DNA of 64,000 bases from CAYPHY01 sp964410625 (GTDB lineage: Bacteria > Chloroflexota > Anaerolineae > Promineifilales > Promineifilaceae), in contig CAYPHY010000002.1 in assembly GCA_964410625.1 (NCBI GenBank), positions 232,617-296,616 of the forward strand, given 5' to 3'. Below the pieces are notes generated by a model. The model was not told the origin of the DNA. It saw nothing but the letters and a program-made list of their open reading frames with translations, and searched no databases. The position numbers were made by a program, and so were the translations under genes. Positions 49,651 through 59,370 of this stretch are shown piece after piece; the stretch's first letter is position 1, and every line of letters starts with the position of its first letter.

Positions 49651-50346
49651 ATGTACATCCTCAACCGCCCCTCCACCGGCCGTGTATTGCGCTGGATCAC
49701 CCATATCGGAGCGTTGCTCCCCCTGGCGTTGCTCTTCTATGATTTTTGGTTTTACCGCCTGGGGGTGAACCCGATCCAGGAAGTGACGCTGCGTACCGGC
49801 AAGGCGGCGCTGGTTTTGCTTGTCCTCTCGCTGGCAGTTACGCCGGTCAGCTTCATCTTTGGCTGGAAACAGGTGACACCGCTGCGTCGGCCGCTTGGCC
49901 TCTATGCCTTCTTATATGTCTGCGTCCATTTGCTGATCTTCGTTTGGGTTGATTATGGCCTGAGTTGGCCGCTGATTGTGGAAGCGATCTTTGAGAAGCC
50001 CTATGCCCTGGTCGGCTTCACTGCCTTCCTGCTAATGCTCCCCCTCGCCGCCACCTCTACTAAGGGGGCGATGAAAAAGCTGGGGAAGAACTGGAAAAAG
50101 TTGCACAAGCTGGTCTATCTAATCGGCATTCTGGCTGCCTTCCACTACATCTGGCTTTCCAAGTCACCTTTCCCCCAACCGGCTCTCTTTGCCCTTATCA
50201 TTGGCAGCCTGTTACTGCTGCGTCTACCAGCCATCCGCCAGGCCTTTGTCCGCTGGCGCAGCGGCCGTAAACGCCAACAACACGCCCAACGTCCGCCCAT
50301 CACCAAACCGATCAATACGCCGCTAGAAGTGAGCGAAGAGCGTTGA
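49651..50346 (+). CDS. msrQ: MsrQ haem-binding membrane subunit
   Basis: 231 residues from ATG 49651 (MYILNRPSTG); upstream in-frame codons lie in the family E repeat. Ferric-reductase-like bundle of six helices: WITHIGALLPLALLFYDF, LVLLVLSLAVTPVSFIFGW, RRPLGLYAFLYVCVHLLIF, AFLLMLPLAATS and LHKLVYLIGILAAFHYIWL, with the haem-ligand histidines in VHLLIF and AFHYIW. It passes electrons from the quinone pool or flavin reductase to MsrP. The C-terminal tail is basic. Confidence 0.93.
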   Translation: MYILNRPSTGRVLRWITHIGALLPLALLFYDFWFYRLGVNPIQEVTLRTGKAALVLLVLSLAVTPVSFIFGWKQVTPLRRPLGLYAFLYVCVHLLIFVWVDYGLSWPLIVEAIFEKPYALVGFTAFLLMLPLAATSTKGAMKKLGKNWKKLHKLVYLIGILAAFHYIWLSKSPFPQPALFALIIGSLLLLRLPAIRQAFVRWRSGRKRQQHAQRPPITKPINTPLEVSEER

Positions 50347-50350
50347 AGTT

Positions 50351-50415
50351 GTGGCAAGTAGCAGGTTGCAAGTGGCAAGCCGCAAGTTAAACCAGTAGAC
50401 CTGCCACCTGCCACT
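50351..50415. repeat. Family D hairpin (GTGGCAA/GTGGCAG words)
   Basis: GTGGCAAGTAGCAGGTTGCA and AGTGGCAAGCCGCAAG are answered by GACCTGCCACCTGCCACTCG. It lies between msrQ and the tRNA promoter. Confidence 0.8.
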
Positions 50416-50423
50416 CGAACAGT

Positions 50424-50452
50424 TTGCCGCGCAACCACCCATTTGCTATAAT
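50424..50452 (+). promoter_or_regulatory. Promoter of tRNA-Pro
   Basis: TTGCCG (50424-50429), 17 bp, TATAAT (50447-50452), 11 bp upstream of the mature tRNA 5' end. Confidence 0.75.
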
Positions 50453-50463
50453 GCTTTCTCAGC

Positions 50464-50537
50464 CGGGGCATGGCGCAGCTTGGTAGCGCGCTTCAATGGG
50501 GTTGAAGAGGTCGTGGGTTCGAATCCCGCTGCCCCGA
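50464..50537 (+). tRNA. tRNA-Pro (anticodon GGG)
   Basis: Complete cloverleaf of 74 nt: acceptor CGGGGCA/TGCCCCG, D stem GCGC/GCGC, anticodon stem CTTCA/TGAAG with loop ATGGGGT (anticodon GGG, reads CCC and CCU), T arm GTGGG TTCGAAT CCCGC. The discriminator is A at 50537. The 3' CCA is not encoded (ACAAG follows). Confidence 0.95.
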
Positions 50538-50553
50538 CAAGCGATTGACCTGG

Positions 50554-50581
50554 AAACGCCGCGTTTTGTGCGCGGCGTTTT
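50554..50581 (+). terminator. Intrinsic terminator after tRNA-Pro
   Basis: AAACGCCGCG (50554-50563), loop TTTTGTG, CGCGGCGTTT (50571-50580) and a short T run: a 10-bp GC-rich stem, 16 bp after the tRNA. Confidence 0.8.
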
Positions 50582-50601
50582 CGTGTCACTCGGCACAAAC
50601 C

Positions 50602-51099
50602 ATGAGCAAACCAAGTACCACGCGCATCCACAATGGGTTCGCCTTGTTGCTATCGATCATCGGCGCCATTCTCTGCCTGGCTTCCCTGGCGGCCGATGTT
50701 GTGGGCCTTGATCTGACACCCGGCTTTGGCATCTTGCAGATGTTCCTCCTCCTGTTGGGGATCTCCTTCCTGACAGTCGCCATCTACCTTTATCTCTATA
50801 GCTTGCGGCCGCGAGACGCCCCTCGTTCCCTCCAGGCCGACATCGGTATTCGTCTGGCTGCCACCGGATTAGTGCTATGCTACGTCGCCGGTCTGGCCGA
50901 CCTGATCCGTATTGGCACACATATCATGCCCAATTTTGAGCGACCTCATGTTGGCCCGTTGCAACTGGGGGGATTTTTGCTGGGGATTATTACGATAATG
51001 CTGGGGCTGACGCTCTACCACAGCAGCCGCGGTTCCCACTGGCGCCAAAGCTCATCCGTCCTCGACCTGCTCAACGGCCGGGGAGAGAGTGAGGAGTGA
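50602..51099 (+). CDS. Small four-helix membrane protein
   Basis: 165 residues from ATG 50602. Four hydrophobic helices: FALLLSIIGAILCLASLAADVVG, ILQMFLLLLGISFLTVAIYLYLY, IRLAATGLVLCYVAGLADLI and LGGFLLGIITIMLGLTLYH. I recognise no named family. The protein ends GESEE, where the last codons and the TGA are family B words (AGTGAGGAGTGAGGAGTGGG). It may be read from the tRNA promoter only if the terminator at 50554 leaks. Confidence 0.7.
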   Translation: MSKPSTTRIHNGFALLLSIIGAILCLASLAADVVGLDLTPGFGILQMFLLLLGISFLTVAIYLYLYSLRPRDAPRSLQADIGIRLAATGLVLCYVAGLADLIRIGTHIMPNFERPHVGPLQLGGFLLGIITIMLGLTLYHSSRGSHWRQSSSVLDLLNGRGESEE

Positions 51100-51157
51100 G
51101 GAGTGGGTAGTGGCGAGTCGAGAGTACTCAATCCTCCCCACTTCTCACTCCCCACTA
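51083..51157. repeat. Family B hairpin with the stops of two convergent genes
   Basis: GAGAGTGAGGAGTGAGGAG on the left carries the membrane protein TGA; the right arm read on the minus strand starts TAGTGGGGAGTGAGAAGTGG with the stop of the surface-protein gene. Same two-sided arrangement as at 45784-45861. Confidence 0.85.
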
Positions 51158-52513
51158 TTGCAGTCCGCTCAATTGGAAGGGCTGGTTGAGGACGGTGAAG
51201 GTTGCTTCTCCGGTAGAGAGCGGCCGTTGGTAGGTCACGCTAAATTGCAGCGTTTGCCCCGGCGGAACCGTCCAGGGGAAGGGTGGGTTCGAGGATAGCA
51301 ACACGTAATCGGAGCCAGTGGCGGTACGCAATGAGACCTCTTCCCGCGTCACGACAACGGGTTGCGAAGCAGCATTCGTCACCTGCCCGATGATGATCAT
51401 ATTGTTCAAGTCTTCGGTGATCTGTACTTCCACCAACGAGACAATCGTATTTTGCCCCGCCTGTTCGCCACCGGTAAAAGGAAGTTGGATCTCCGCCTGG
51501 CTGCCGGTAGCGATATTCATAATCGTCCAGGTCAGCATCGGGCTGACCAGACCGGTAGGAATCTGGTAGCCAACAGTGGCATCCAACGATTGACCGGCAT
51601 TGACAAAACCACTGACCGGAGGATTGACCCCAAGCTGGCTGGCAATTGGGTTTTGCACATATTGGTTGCCCAGCTCGTCACGGAGGATGAAGTTATAGCT
51701 GCTGGTGTCAACGGCCGTTAACCCCGCATTTTGCAACGTCAAATCAACCACAAAGAAGGCAAATCCCGGCGGCGCTTCCGGCCGGTCGGCCAGATAGGTC
51801 GTATCGTTGGCCATGATCTGTAAGTCGCCCAATTGCACCGTCTCGCCCAAGGCTACCGTATTATCCCCGCCATTGTTGGCCGTTTGGTCTACCACATAGC
51901 GGCCCTTCACCACCAGGCGATCACCTCCCGGCGCGCCGAGTAGCAAGACAGTGATCCCCGGCGATTGCTGGCTAAATACCGCCCGGTCGGTGGCCGGAAC
52001 CTGGCTACGGCTGTCGAATGTAAAGCGGTGTGCGACGTTTTGCCGCGTGGTCAACACAATTTCCTGGCCTGGGGCTAGCCCTTCAAGCAACGCCCGATTT
52101 TCGTCTGATTCGGCCAGACCGATCACATAATTGACAATCGTTCCATACACCCACACCGCACTGTTATCGCCGGAGAATTGTGGGTTCCACAGCCCATCGG
52201 CGGCAATCGTCTGCGGTTCAACGGCAAATTCCTGATTGCCAATCGTCATCCCCGCCGGAATATCGAGCGTAACCGAAACGGTATCGGAGTCGCTGATCCC
52301 CTGGATAATGGGCTGGCTGGGGGCGGCCTGACCAGTCGCTTGGGGGAAGGGGGTGGGTTCGCCGGTTTCGGCCGTTGGCCCCTGTTGCAGCAAGGAACGA
52401 GCCAGATAAGCGCCCATCACACAAGCCGCAATCACCGCCACCGCGGCGATAATACCCAGAATGAGGATAGAGCGATTGGCCGTCGGGCCAGAGCTTGGCG
52501 TTTCAGAAGACAT
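51155..52513 (-). CDS. Membrane-anchored protein with degenerate sortase-like domain and DUF4352-like domain
   Basis: 452 residues. One N-terminal membrane anchor (ILILGIIAAVAVIAACVMGAY). Residues about 108-207 follow the sortase outline (AVWVYGTIVNYVIGLAE, LAPGQEIVLTTRQNVAHRFTF, then ITVLLLGAPGGDRLVVKGRY). The catalytic histidine is missing from the YGTIVNYV strand, and glycine stands where sortases have the active cysteine (TLxTC), while the arginine of DRLVV remains. A DUF4352-like domain (LQIMANDTTYLADRPEAPPG, FFVVDLTLQN) and a further beta domain follow. It is probably a non-catalytic surface protein. Confidence 0.65.
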   Translation of the reverse strand: MSSETPSSGPTANRSILILGIIAAVAVIAACVMGAYLARSLLQQGPTAETGEPTPFPQATGQAAPSQPIIQGISDSDTVSVTLDIPAGMTIGNQEFAVEPQTIAADGLWNPQFSGDNSAVWVYGTIVNYVIGLAESDENRALLEGLAPGQEIVLTTRQNVAHRFTFDSRSQVPATDRAVFSQQSPGITVLLLGAPGGDRLVVKGRYVVDQTANNGGDNTVALGETVQLGDLQIMANDTTYLADRPEAPPGFAFFVVDLTLQNAGLTAVDTSSYNFILRDELGNQYVQNPIASQLGVNPPVSGFVNAGQSLDATVGYQIPTGLVSPMLTWTIMNIATGSQAEIQLPFTGGEQAGQNTIVSLVEVQITEDLNNMIIIGQVTNAASQPVVVTREEVSLRTATGSDYVLLSSNPPFPWTVPPGQTLQFSVTYQRPLSTGEATFTVLNQPFQLSGLQ

Positions 52514-52526
52514 TGAAGACTTTTTT

Positions 52527-52593
52527 GCAACGAATTGGCGCGAATTACCGCGAAACAGAGATTAATTCGCGAAAATTCGCGTTAATTCGTTGC
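52527..52593. repeat. Family F variant hairpin (AATTCGCG words)
   Basis: GCAACGAATTGGCGCGAATT pairs with AATTCGCGTTAATTCGTTGC around ACAGAGATTA; stem of about 25 bp with mismatches. It lies just upstream of the sortase-like gene. Confidence 0.85.
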
Positions 52594-52599
52594 AGAACT

Positions 52600-54438
52600 T
52601 TAAGGGATTCCGATTGGTAGCGGTTGGGGAGCAACGCGCAACAAGATATTTGATTCTCCTGCGCCCACAATCTGGCGGAAGTTCAGGAAAGGCACTTCCA
52701 CTCGAACTGCCCCCGTCGTCGCAACGGAAGGAAACGAAGCAACACCCTCCGCATTAGTATAGCCAAAGGCGATCAATCGGCCGGTGGCATTATCATAGAG
52801 AAAGACGGCAATATCAACAATCCCCTCCGCCGGTTCCGGCATAAAGTTAAAATTACTATCATAATAAACGGTGACGTTCACCGTTGCCGCTTGTTGGCCG
52901 CCGGAAAAAGGCGTAGCCGTCGGCAAGGGTTGGATGGTGACAACCGGAATAACAACCGGCGATGGGGTCAGAAAAGAGAAATCAATCGTCGGCTGTTCGG
53001 TAAGCGTGGCCATCGGCGTGACGGTTGGAACGACTACACCGCCACCGCCGCCGCCCGTGCCAGGAGGCTGCGGCGGCCGCGGGGCCAGCGTCGGCGTTGC
53101 CGTCGGCGCAACCTCGGAAACGCAGGAGAGCGTATAAGTATTGCGCGGTGCCTCGGCCAGCGGAACGGGGTTCACCGGGCCAACGAGGATATGAAGATAA
53201 CCGGTGTAGGTGGAAAAGTAGGTCAGGCGACTGCCACGATCATTGATGTCCTTGTCGTTGTTGCCAAGCTGCGGGTTAAAGTCGTTGCCGTTGGCGTCGA
53301 GGAAAATGATGTTGGTGTCGGCCACCGAGTCGGCCGGGATTTCCGTCTCGCAAGTATAGGTGATGCCCGGCCGCACCCACAGCTTGTAGTAATCATTATC
53401 CGGCCCTTCGTTATAAGGGGGAACAAAGTTGAAGTTACCCTGCGAATTTTCGGTGAGTAGGTAGGCGAGTTCCAGTCGGCCGTTTGGTTCCGCGTCATCA
53501 GCGCCCTCGCGAACCGGCAACACAGTAGGTGTCGGCGTCACCGAAGGTTCGAGGACTTCCTCCACCTGCATACAATAGGTCAACCCGGCCGGGTCGGTGC
53601 CGTCCTTGTTGACAACTCGCGCATAGAAAAAGCCGTCGGCATCGGCGCGGACAATCGCCTCTGAGCGCCGGTCGCCGATATTTTCAGTGCCACCAACATC
53701 ATCATTTTGCGCCACACGGCCGCCGGTCGTGTTAAACACTTCCATCACCGTGTCCAGCCCCGGCGAGAGATCATCAGTCAAGACACGGTAGAAGCTGCCT
53801 GATTTGACGGAGAAGCGGTAGAAGTCAATATCCCCTGGTGGCCAGAGGGTCAGGCGACAGGTTGCGGCCGCGCCTACTGCAATCGTAAACGAATCGTCAA
53901 AGGTCTCATTCGGCTCCGCATCATCCACAAATATCCGCGTCGCTGTCGCTTGCGATGGAGGTGGTGTATTCGTGGCGATGTCGTCTTCATCAATGGTTAA
54001 AAGGGCCGTGCCTCGACCTAAGACGGCCGTATCCCCCGTTTGTAATTGCAGGACGAGATTGACCGTCCTATCTCCCTGATTAAAAATAGTGTTGTTTAGA
54101 ATGGTGACGGTAAACTGCTGGTTGGCTGTTGAGCCGCTGGGAAAAATTAAAGTTCCTGATGCAGGCCGATAATCCACATTCTCCTCGGCCGTTCCGGGGA
54201 GGGTGAAATAGCCAACCCTTACTTCAGCGTTTGGCGCAGATGAAATGCCAACTGTGATATTAACTGTCCCATCATCCTCATCTACACTATATGTAGCATT
54301 CGTAAATCCCACTGTTGGAAGTTGTTGCTGAATAGCATGTATTTGCCTGGGGGAGTTCTGGGACAACCACAAGACAACCACCAGGAGTAAACCGGCGAGG
54401 AGAAAGAAGAAGCGCACTGTTGCAGGGCGTCGTACCAT
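52600..54438 (-). CDS. Secreted Calx-beta and PPC-domain protein
   Basis: 612 residues from ATG 54438; a TTG at 54525 would add 29 residues ahead of the signal peptide and is less likely. Signal peptide FFFLLAGLLLVVVLWLSQ. A Calx-beta domain (FTNATYSVDEDDGTVNITVG, GDRTVNLVLQL) is followed by two pre-peptidase C-terminal (PPC) type domains (DDAEPNETFDDSFTIAVG, DIDFYRFSVKSG; DDAEPNGRLELAYLL, DNDYYKLWVRPG). A Thr/Pro/Gly-rich linker and a C-terminal SdrD-B-like domain (YYDSNFNFMPEPAEGIVDIA) complete it. It probably acts in adhesion or matrix; no enzymatic core is seen. Confidence 0.82.
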   Translation of the reverse strand: MVRRPATVRFFFLLAGLLLVVVLWLSQNSPRQIHAIQQQLPTVGFTNATYSVDEDDGTVNITVGISSAPNAEVRVGYFTLPGTAEENVDYRPASGTLIFPSGSTANQQFTVTILNNTIFNQGDRTVNLVLQLQTGDTAVLGRGTALLTIDEDDIATNTPPPSQATATRIFVDDAEPNETFDDSFTIAVGAAATCRLTLWPPGDIDFYRFSVKSGSFYRVLTDDLSPGLDTVMEVFNTTGGRVAQNDDVGGTENIGDRRSEAIVRADADGFFYARVVNKDGTDPAGLTYCMQVEEVLEPSVTPTPTVLPVREGADDAEPNGRLELAYLLTENSQGNFNFVPPYNEGPDNDYYKLWVRPGITYTCETEIPADSVADTNIIFLDANGNDFNPQLGNNDKDINDRGSRLTYFSTYTGYLHILVGPVNPVPLAEAPRNTYTLSCVSEVAPTATPTLAPRPPQPPGTGGGGGGVVVPTVTPMATLTEQPTIDFSFLTPSPVVIPVVTIQPLPTATPFSGGQQAATVNVTVYYDSNFNFMPEPAEGIVDIAVFLYDNATGRLIAFGYTNAEGVASFPSVATTGAVRVEVPFLNFRQIVGAGESNILLRVAPQPLPIGIP

Positions 54439-54589
54439 GTGGTTTTTAGCGGGGGGCCCCAATGCTGGGAGCCTATTCCCTAAACAAGATAGCGGGATTA
54501 TAAGTAGTGTCAGGGTGGCAAGCAAATTATGTTATCTTTTTTCACGCACCGGCAACGCACAACGCGCTACTCGTCATTCTGAATGAGCT

Positions 54590-54673
54590 GTCATTCTGAA
54601 CGAAGTGAAGAATCCCTTGTAATCGCTTAAACCAACAAGTCACCAGGGATTCCTCGCTCCGCTCGGAATGACG
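54590..54673. repeat. Family L inverted repeat (CATTCTGAACG...)
   Basis: GTCATTCTGAACGAAGTGAAG with AATCCCTTG pairs with CAGGGATTCCTCGCTCCG and CTCGGAATGAC. A preceding copy of TCATTCTGAA lies at 54575. This type of repeat is seen in many unrelated environmental genomes (recollection). Confidence 0.8.
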
Positions 54674-54718
54674 GACAACACACTTATTAAGACGAAACGC
54701 TCTCCTCATAGAGGGTAT

Positions 54719-55444
54719 TTATTGGTTCTGGCGTAGGCGAATTAGTTCCGCTTGTAACCGCGCGATCTCGGCCGCCGCCGCTTGCTGTTCGGCCGCTAAT
54801 TCGTTTGGCGTTAACAACCAGGTCTGCTGAACGGGATCAAAAAAGCGCAACACATGTGGCATGTCTGGCTCATCGGTGGCCTTTGTCCACAGTTCAAGAC
54901 CGAGGAGATCGCTTTGCAAGCCAACAACCCCTTTATCCTCTAGAGATAAGGTAGGGTAGGGTTCAGCCTTCATGCCGGTCAAGTGAAAACCTTGCAGTGG
55001 AGGATCAAGATAGAGGCCCGTTGGGTCAAAGAGAAAGTATTCTTCGATGCCCAGGCCGAGGTAGAGACCCCGTTTCCAACCTAGATCATCCCGCCAGGTT
55101 GCTTCAGAGGCAAATTCAAAGACGACATCCGGCGCTTTACCCTCCTCCCAAACGCAAAAACTGCGCCGGTGTCCTTGTGGCACGCCAAAGGCTACCAGGA
55201 CATCAGGAGCAACTGACTTAGTTGGGTCTCCTTCTACATAATAGACAAGTAAATCTGCTCCCACATAAATATCTGCATCCTCTTTGAAATACTGCTGTAA
55301 GGCAAACCTTGTGTCTGTGATGCAATAGTAATGGGGGTCATTTTCGGCCGTCGGCTCACCATCCGAGTCAGGGTAATAAAGAGAGGAACGCTGTAATAGC
55401 GGTCGAGCAGATTTTAGTCTAGGAATTGTCGCATCAATTGTCAT
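54719..55444 (-). CDS. Uma2 family endonuclease (DUF820)
   Basis: 241 residues. PD-(D/E)XK-like core: VAPDVLVAFGVPQGHRRSF (acid), APDVVFEFASEATWRDDLGW (E) and WKRGLYLGLGIEEYFLFDP (K), the usual Uma2 pattern. A C-terminal helical tail (LAAEQQAAAAEIARLQAELI) is a short coiled coil typical of this family. Uma2 genes are numerous in cyanobacteria and Chloroflexota; their targets are unknown. GGAG stands 7 bases before the ATG. Confidence 0.9.
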   Translation of the reverse strand: MTIDATIPRLKSARPLLQRSSLYYPDSDGEPTAENDPHYYCITDTRFALQQYFKEDADIYVGADLLVYYVEGDPTKSVAPDVLVAFGVPQGHRRSFCVWEEGKAPDVVFEFASEATWRDDLGWKRGLYLGLGIEEYFLFDPTGLYLDPPLQGFHLTGMKAEPYPTLSLEDKGVVGLQSDLLGLELWTKATDEPDMPHVLRFFDPVQQTWLLTPNELAAEQQAAAAEIARLQAELIRLRQNQ

Positions 55445-55519
55445 GGCGCGTCTCCGATAACATCATTCTATGAGGAAATAAGGGTATTGGTCAAGTATGA
55501 ACTGGTTCATCTACGATTT

Positions 55520-55600
55520 AACGCGGAGATGCGGAGAGGTAAAGAGGCATAGCTTTATGCGATTCTCTGAGCCTTTGCAACTCTGCAACTCTGCGTTTTT
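55520..55600. repeat. Hairpin of GCGGAGA / TCTGCAAC words
   Basis: AACGCGGAGATGCGGAGAGG and TAAAGAGGC pair with GCCTTTGCAACTCTGC and AACTCTGCGTTTT. Upstream of the Uma2 gene, downstream of the glycosyltransferase gene. Confidence 0.8.
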
Positions 55601-55615
55601 AGAGACATGCTTGAC

Positions 55616-57620
55616 CTAATTTTCGGATGGACTATTAACTAAAACCAACCGCTCAAGATAGGCCGTGTTTTCGCCTGGTAAAAGATTAATCCTCACCAAA
55701 TCAGGCCAGGTGTAGAGCGCGGCCGCTATTTGGTAATCACTCGGCGGCAACTCGGCCGCGACCGGAATCTCGAACCAGGTGATAAACCCATCCCCTTCGC
55801 GCCACTGGATGCTGTCGAAGCCAGGGCCGTCGTGTTGGGCGACGACCTGGTTATCGGCCGTCAACAAATACGTCCCAATGTGGAGCAACTGTTCCGGCGG
55901 TGTTGCCACCACCCGCCACTCCAATGTCAGCGGCAGCGGCTGTCCAGGGACCAGGTCGCCGCGTTCGTAGCCGACCAGGGATGCCCCGTTTTCCCATTCG
56001 GCCAGCGGTTGGGGGTTGGCGGTGGCGGCCGTTTCCCGCTGGTAAAAGCGCCATACTTCTTCGCGCACGGTGACGACCGCAGCGGGGAGCGGTGTGGCGT
56101 TGGCTGCCACCCATTGCGAGGCGCGGCTGGCTGGCCGGGCGTCGAGGTAGATGGCGCAGGGTGCAGGGAGGGGGACGGCCGTTTCCCCATCAGCCAACAA
56201 GATGCGCTCCGGTTCCGTAAACTCCTGCAACAAGGCCAGTTTCGAGTTTTCCACCTGATGCCCTTCGGAGAGGACGACCAGATCACAAGCAGGATATTGC
56301 TTGAGGAGATTGCGAGACTGAGAGATTGTTTCGCGCATGTGGTGAATCTGGATCAGCGTCCCGTCTCCGGCGGCGCGTGCATCCTGATAGCTGAGATTGA
56401 AGTAGATTTGGTAGGCGAGCAGGGCAAGCGGGAGTAGCCAGTAGGCAGTAAGCAGTAGCCAGTAAGCAATGCGTGGCAAAGAATCCGCAATCCGCAATCC
56501 CCATTCCGCAATGAGCGCGAGGCCAATGCCGAGGATCATAAAGTGGGCCGGCCATTGGCTGAGCAAGTAGTAGTTTTGTAGATAGACCGACGAACGCAGA
56601 TAAAACAAGAGGGGCGCTAGGAACCACAGCAGTAGTATCCATAATGCGCTTTTCGTCCTCTGTTGGGTTTGCTCATCGCTGCCAGTCTGACTGGCTTTGT
56701 GGTTGGCAGTGAATGAGGCAACTAAAACAACCACCATAGTCCCCGACGCCACAACAAATAAGAAAGTCGCCAAATGGTCAAAACGAGTGACATAGGGGAC
56801 GGCGCGGAAGAGTCCCTGGGCGTGGAGTAGGTCGAGGCTGAGTAATACGCTGGCTATACTCCAGGTCGCCTCCTGCCCGGAAAGACCGGCTATTGCTTGC
56901 AGATCCGCCCATCCTGTACCGGCCAGATAAAGCAGGTAGGGGATATAGGACAGCAGAAACAACGTGCCGCCCAGCACGACATGGCCGATATTGACGCGCC
57001 GCCAGAAGATGAGCAGCACGGCCGCAATGGTTACCGCTTGCACGGCCGATCCCGGATGAAGCTGGGTCATGATCGCCGCTGCCACCAGGGAGCTGAGCAG
57101 GTAGATGGCACGCGGCCGCTCGGCGATGTAGAGCAGCAACCCTCCCAACGCCAGCGCGGCAAAAGCAGGGACCATCGTCTGGTTCCAGATTAGCTGGCTC
57201 CAAAAGACGGCCCAGGGGTTGACGGCGAAGAAGGCCATCGCCCACAGCGCGGCACGACGGCCGAACAACCGCGCCGTCACCCAGCCGGTGACGACAACGG
57301 CCGCCATCCCGCCGAGCAGGGTCAGCCAGGCGACGCTGAGAATGTCGGGCCAGAGGCGCAGCGCGACGGCATAGAGGTATTCGATCATCGGTGGGTTGAC
57401 GAAGCCCACCGATGATTTGTTCGCCGCCAGCGGCATCTCACCGCCGTTGACCCAGCGCATCGCCGTATTCAACGTAAACGCCTGGTCGCCCCAAAGCCCC
57501 GTCGTTTCCAGCCCGCGCACGCGCAGCAAGAACGCCACTGATAGTATAAAGAAGGGAATTAACCACGAAGACAATAAAACACGAAGTTCCTTTTTCGCGC
57601 CTTGCTGTCTTTGCGGTGAA

Positions 57621-57637
<17 letters not shown>
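55616..57637 (-). CDS. GT39-like membrane glycosyltransferase
   Basis: 673 residues from ATG 57637. The first outer loop carries the family acidic motif (GLWGDQAFTLNTAMRW), then a PMT_2/ArnT-like set of helices (AAVVVTGWVTARLFGRRAAL, WAMAFFAVNPWAVFWSQ). A C-terminal beta-rich outer domain follows the last helices. Enzymes of this type transfer a sugar from a polyprenyl-phosphate donor on the outer membrane face; the acceptor is unknown. Two parts look repeat-derived: the N-terminus (NNSPQRQQGAKKELRVLL, family G-like words) and the segment AYWLLLTAYWLL (56434-56513, family C). The start overlaps the upstream gene by 17 bp. Confidence 0.82.
56434..56513 (-). repeat. Family C and ATCCGCA words inside the glycosyltransferase gene
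   Basis: GTAGCCAGTAGGCAGTAAGC and AGTAGCCAGTAAGC, then AATCCGCAATCCGCAATCC. On the minus strand they encode GLRIADSLPRIAYWLLLTAY and WLL, adding to a predicted membrane helix. Confidence 0.85.
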
Positions 57638-58457
<820 letters not shown>

Positions 58458-58470
58458 ACAGGGAATGATC

Positions 58471-58568
58471 ACGCAAAGACGCAAAGTACGCAATGTGGGG
58501 AAAGAGAGTGGAGATTAGAGATTGGAGAATACACAAATAGACTACTATACCAGTACACCAATATACTA
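58471..58568. repeat. Family G, A and E words in one gap
   Basis: ATCACGCAAAGACGCAAAG (58471-58489), GTGGAGATTAGAGATTGG, then ACACAAATAGACTACTATACC and AGTACACCAATATACTA. Three different word families stand side by side between the amidohydrolase stop and the photolyase-like gene. Confidence 0.8.
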
Positions 58569-58569
58569 T

Positions 58570-59316
58570 TTATAGCATATCGGAGAGATTGTCCACTATC
58601 GCCCGGAGCGTTTTCACGGTGCGAACAATGCCAGCGGGGTCGCCGCGAAAGTCGAGGCGTTTGGGGGAAGGGGGATGCGGCCGCACAATCCGCAAGCTGC
58701 CACATAGCTCGATCTGTGCCGCCGCGATGCCTAATTCTTGCGAGGCGTAGCGGGTGATGGTGTGGCTGACCAGGCCACCGGTGAAGCGATGGTGGTTGAG
58801 GACAAAGTGGTCCCAGCGCAGGCGTTCAAATTGTCGCGCTTGGGCGGCCGTTGTCTCAACAAATGACTCCTCCTTTAGGCTATCCAGAATGATCGCTTCG
58901 TAGTCCGGGCAACTTACGCCGCCAATCGTCCCAACGGCGATGCCAATGCGATGCCGATTGCTCATCCCATGTATATCCAGCACAAAGCCAATGTCACAGT
59001 CGGCAACCAACGAACGCAAGCAGTCCTTGTAGGGCGAGTCCACATCCCAGTTGGGATCGCTGTCGGAGAGGGCATAGGAATAGAGGACATGCGCTCCCGT
59101 CTCGGCCGCCACCAGCCGGGCGATGGCTGACGTGTACTCGTCCTCTTGTTTATAGCGGCCGTTGCGCCTGTGGGCTGCGCCGTGTGGGGCGGAGAGCAAA
59201 ATGGGCAACCGGCCCCGCTCATAACGAAAGGGCGGCCGTCCATCCGTTGGCGGCTGGCGATAATCCACCTCCGTTTCCAGCGCGATCAATTGGGCTAGTA
59301 AGGTATCTGCATCCAC
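58570..59316 (-). CDS. N-formylglutamate amidohydrolase-like protein
   Basis: 248 residues from GTG 59316, behind AAAGGGACA; a longer open frame to 59481 runs through a family K stem and is rejected. The FGase fold shows LLSAPHGAAHRRNG (metal histidine), SDSDPNWD, VLDIHGMSNRHRIGIAVGTI and the C-terminal NHHRFTGGLVSHTITRYAS. Enzymes of the family hydrolyse N-formylglutamate or related formylated/acylated substrates; no histidine-degradation genes are nearby, so the substrate is open. Its stop TAA is followed by family E words. Confidence 0.85.
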   Translation of the reverse strand: MDADTLLAQLIALETEVDYRQPPTDGRPPFRYERGRLPILLSAPHGAAHRRNGRYKQEDEYTSAIARLVAAETGAHVLYSYALSDSDPNWDVDSPYKDCLRSLVADCDIGFVLDIHGMSNRHRIGIAVGTIGGVSCPDYEAIILDSLKEESFVETTAAQARQFERLRWDHFVLNHHRFTGGLVSHTITRYASQELGIAAAQIELCGSLRIVRPHPPSPKRLDFRGDPAGIVRTVKTLRAIVDNLSDML

Positions 59317-59343
59317 TGTCCCTTTATTGTAGCACGTCCACCT

Positions 59344-59370
59344 GTAGCGCGGGTTGGCAACCCGCGTTAG
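59344..59370. repeat. Family K stem GTAGCGCGGGTTGGC...
   Basis: GTAGCGCGGGTTggcAACCCGCGTTAg, perfect over 12 bp, upstream of the amidohydrolase gene. Near-identical to 43815-43841. Confidence 0.8.

Noticed and set aside
50464..51157. Integrated element at tRNA-Pro
   Set aside because: No integrase, no repeat of the tRNA 3' end downstream, and the following genes have normal composition with CGGCCG.
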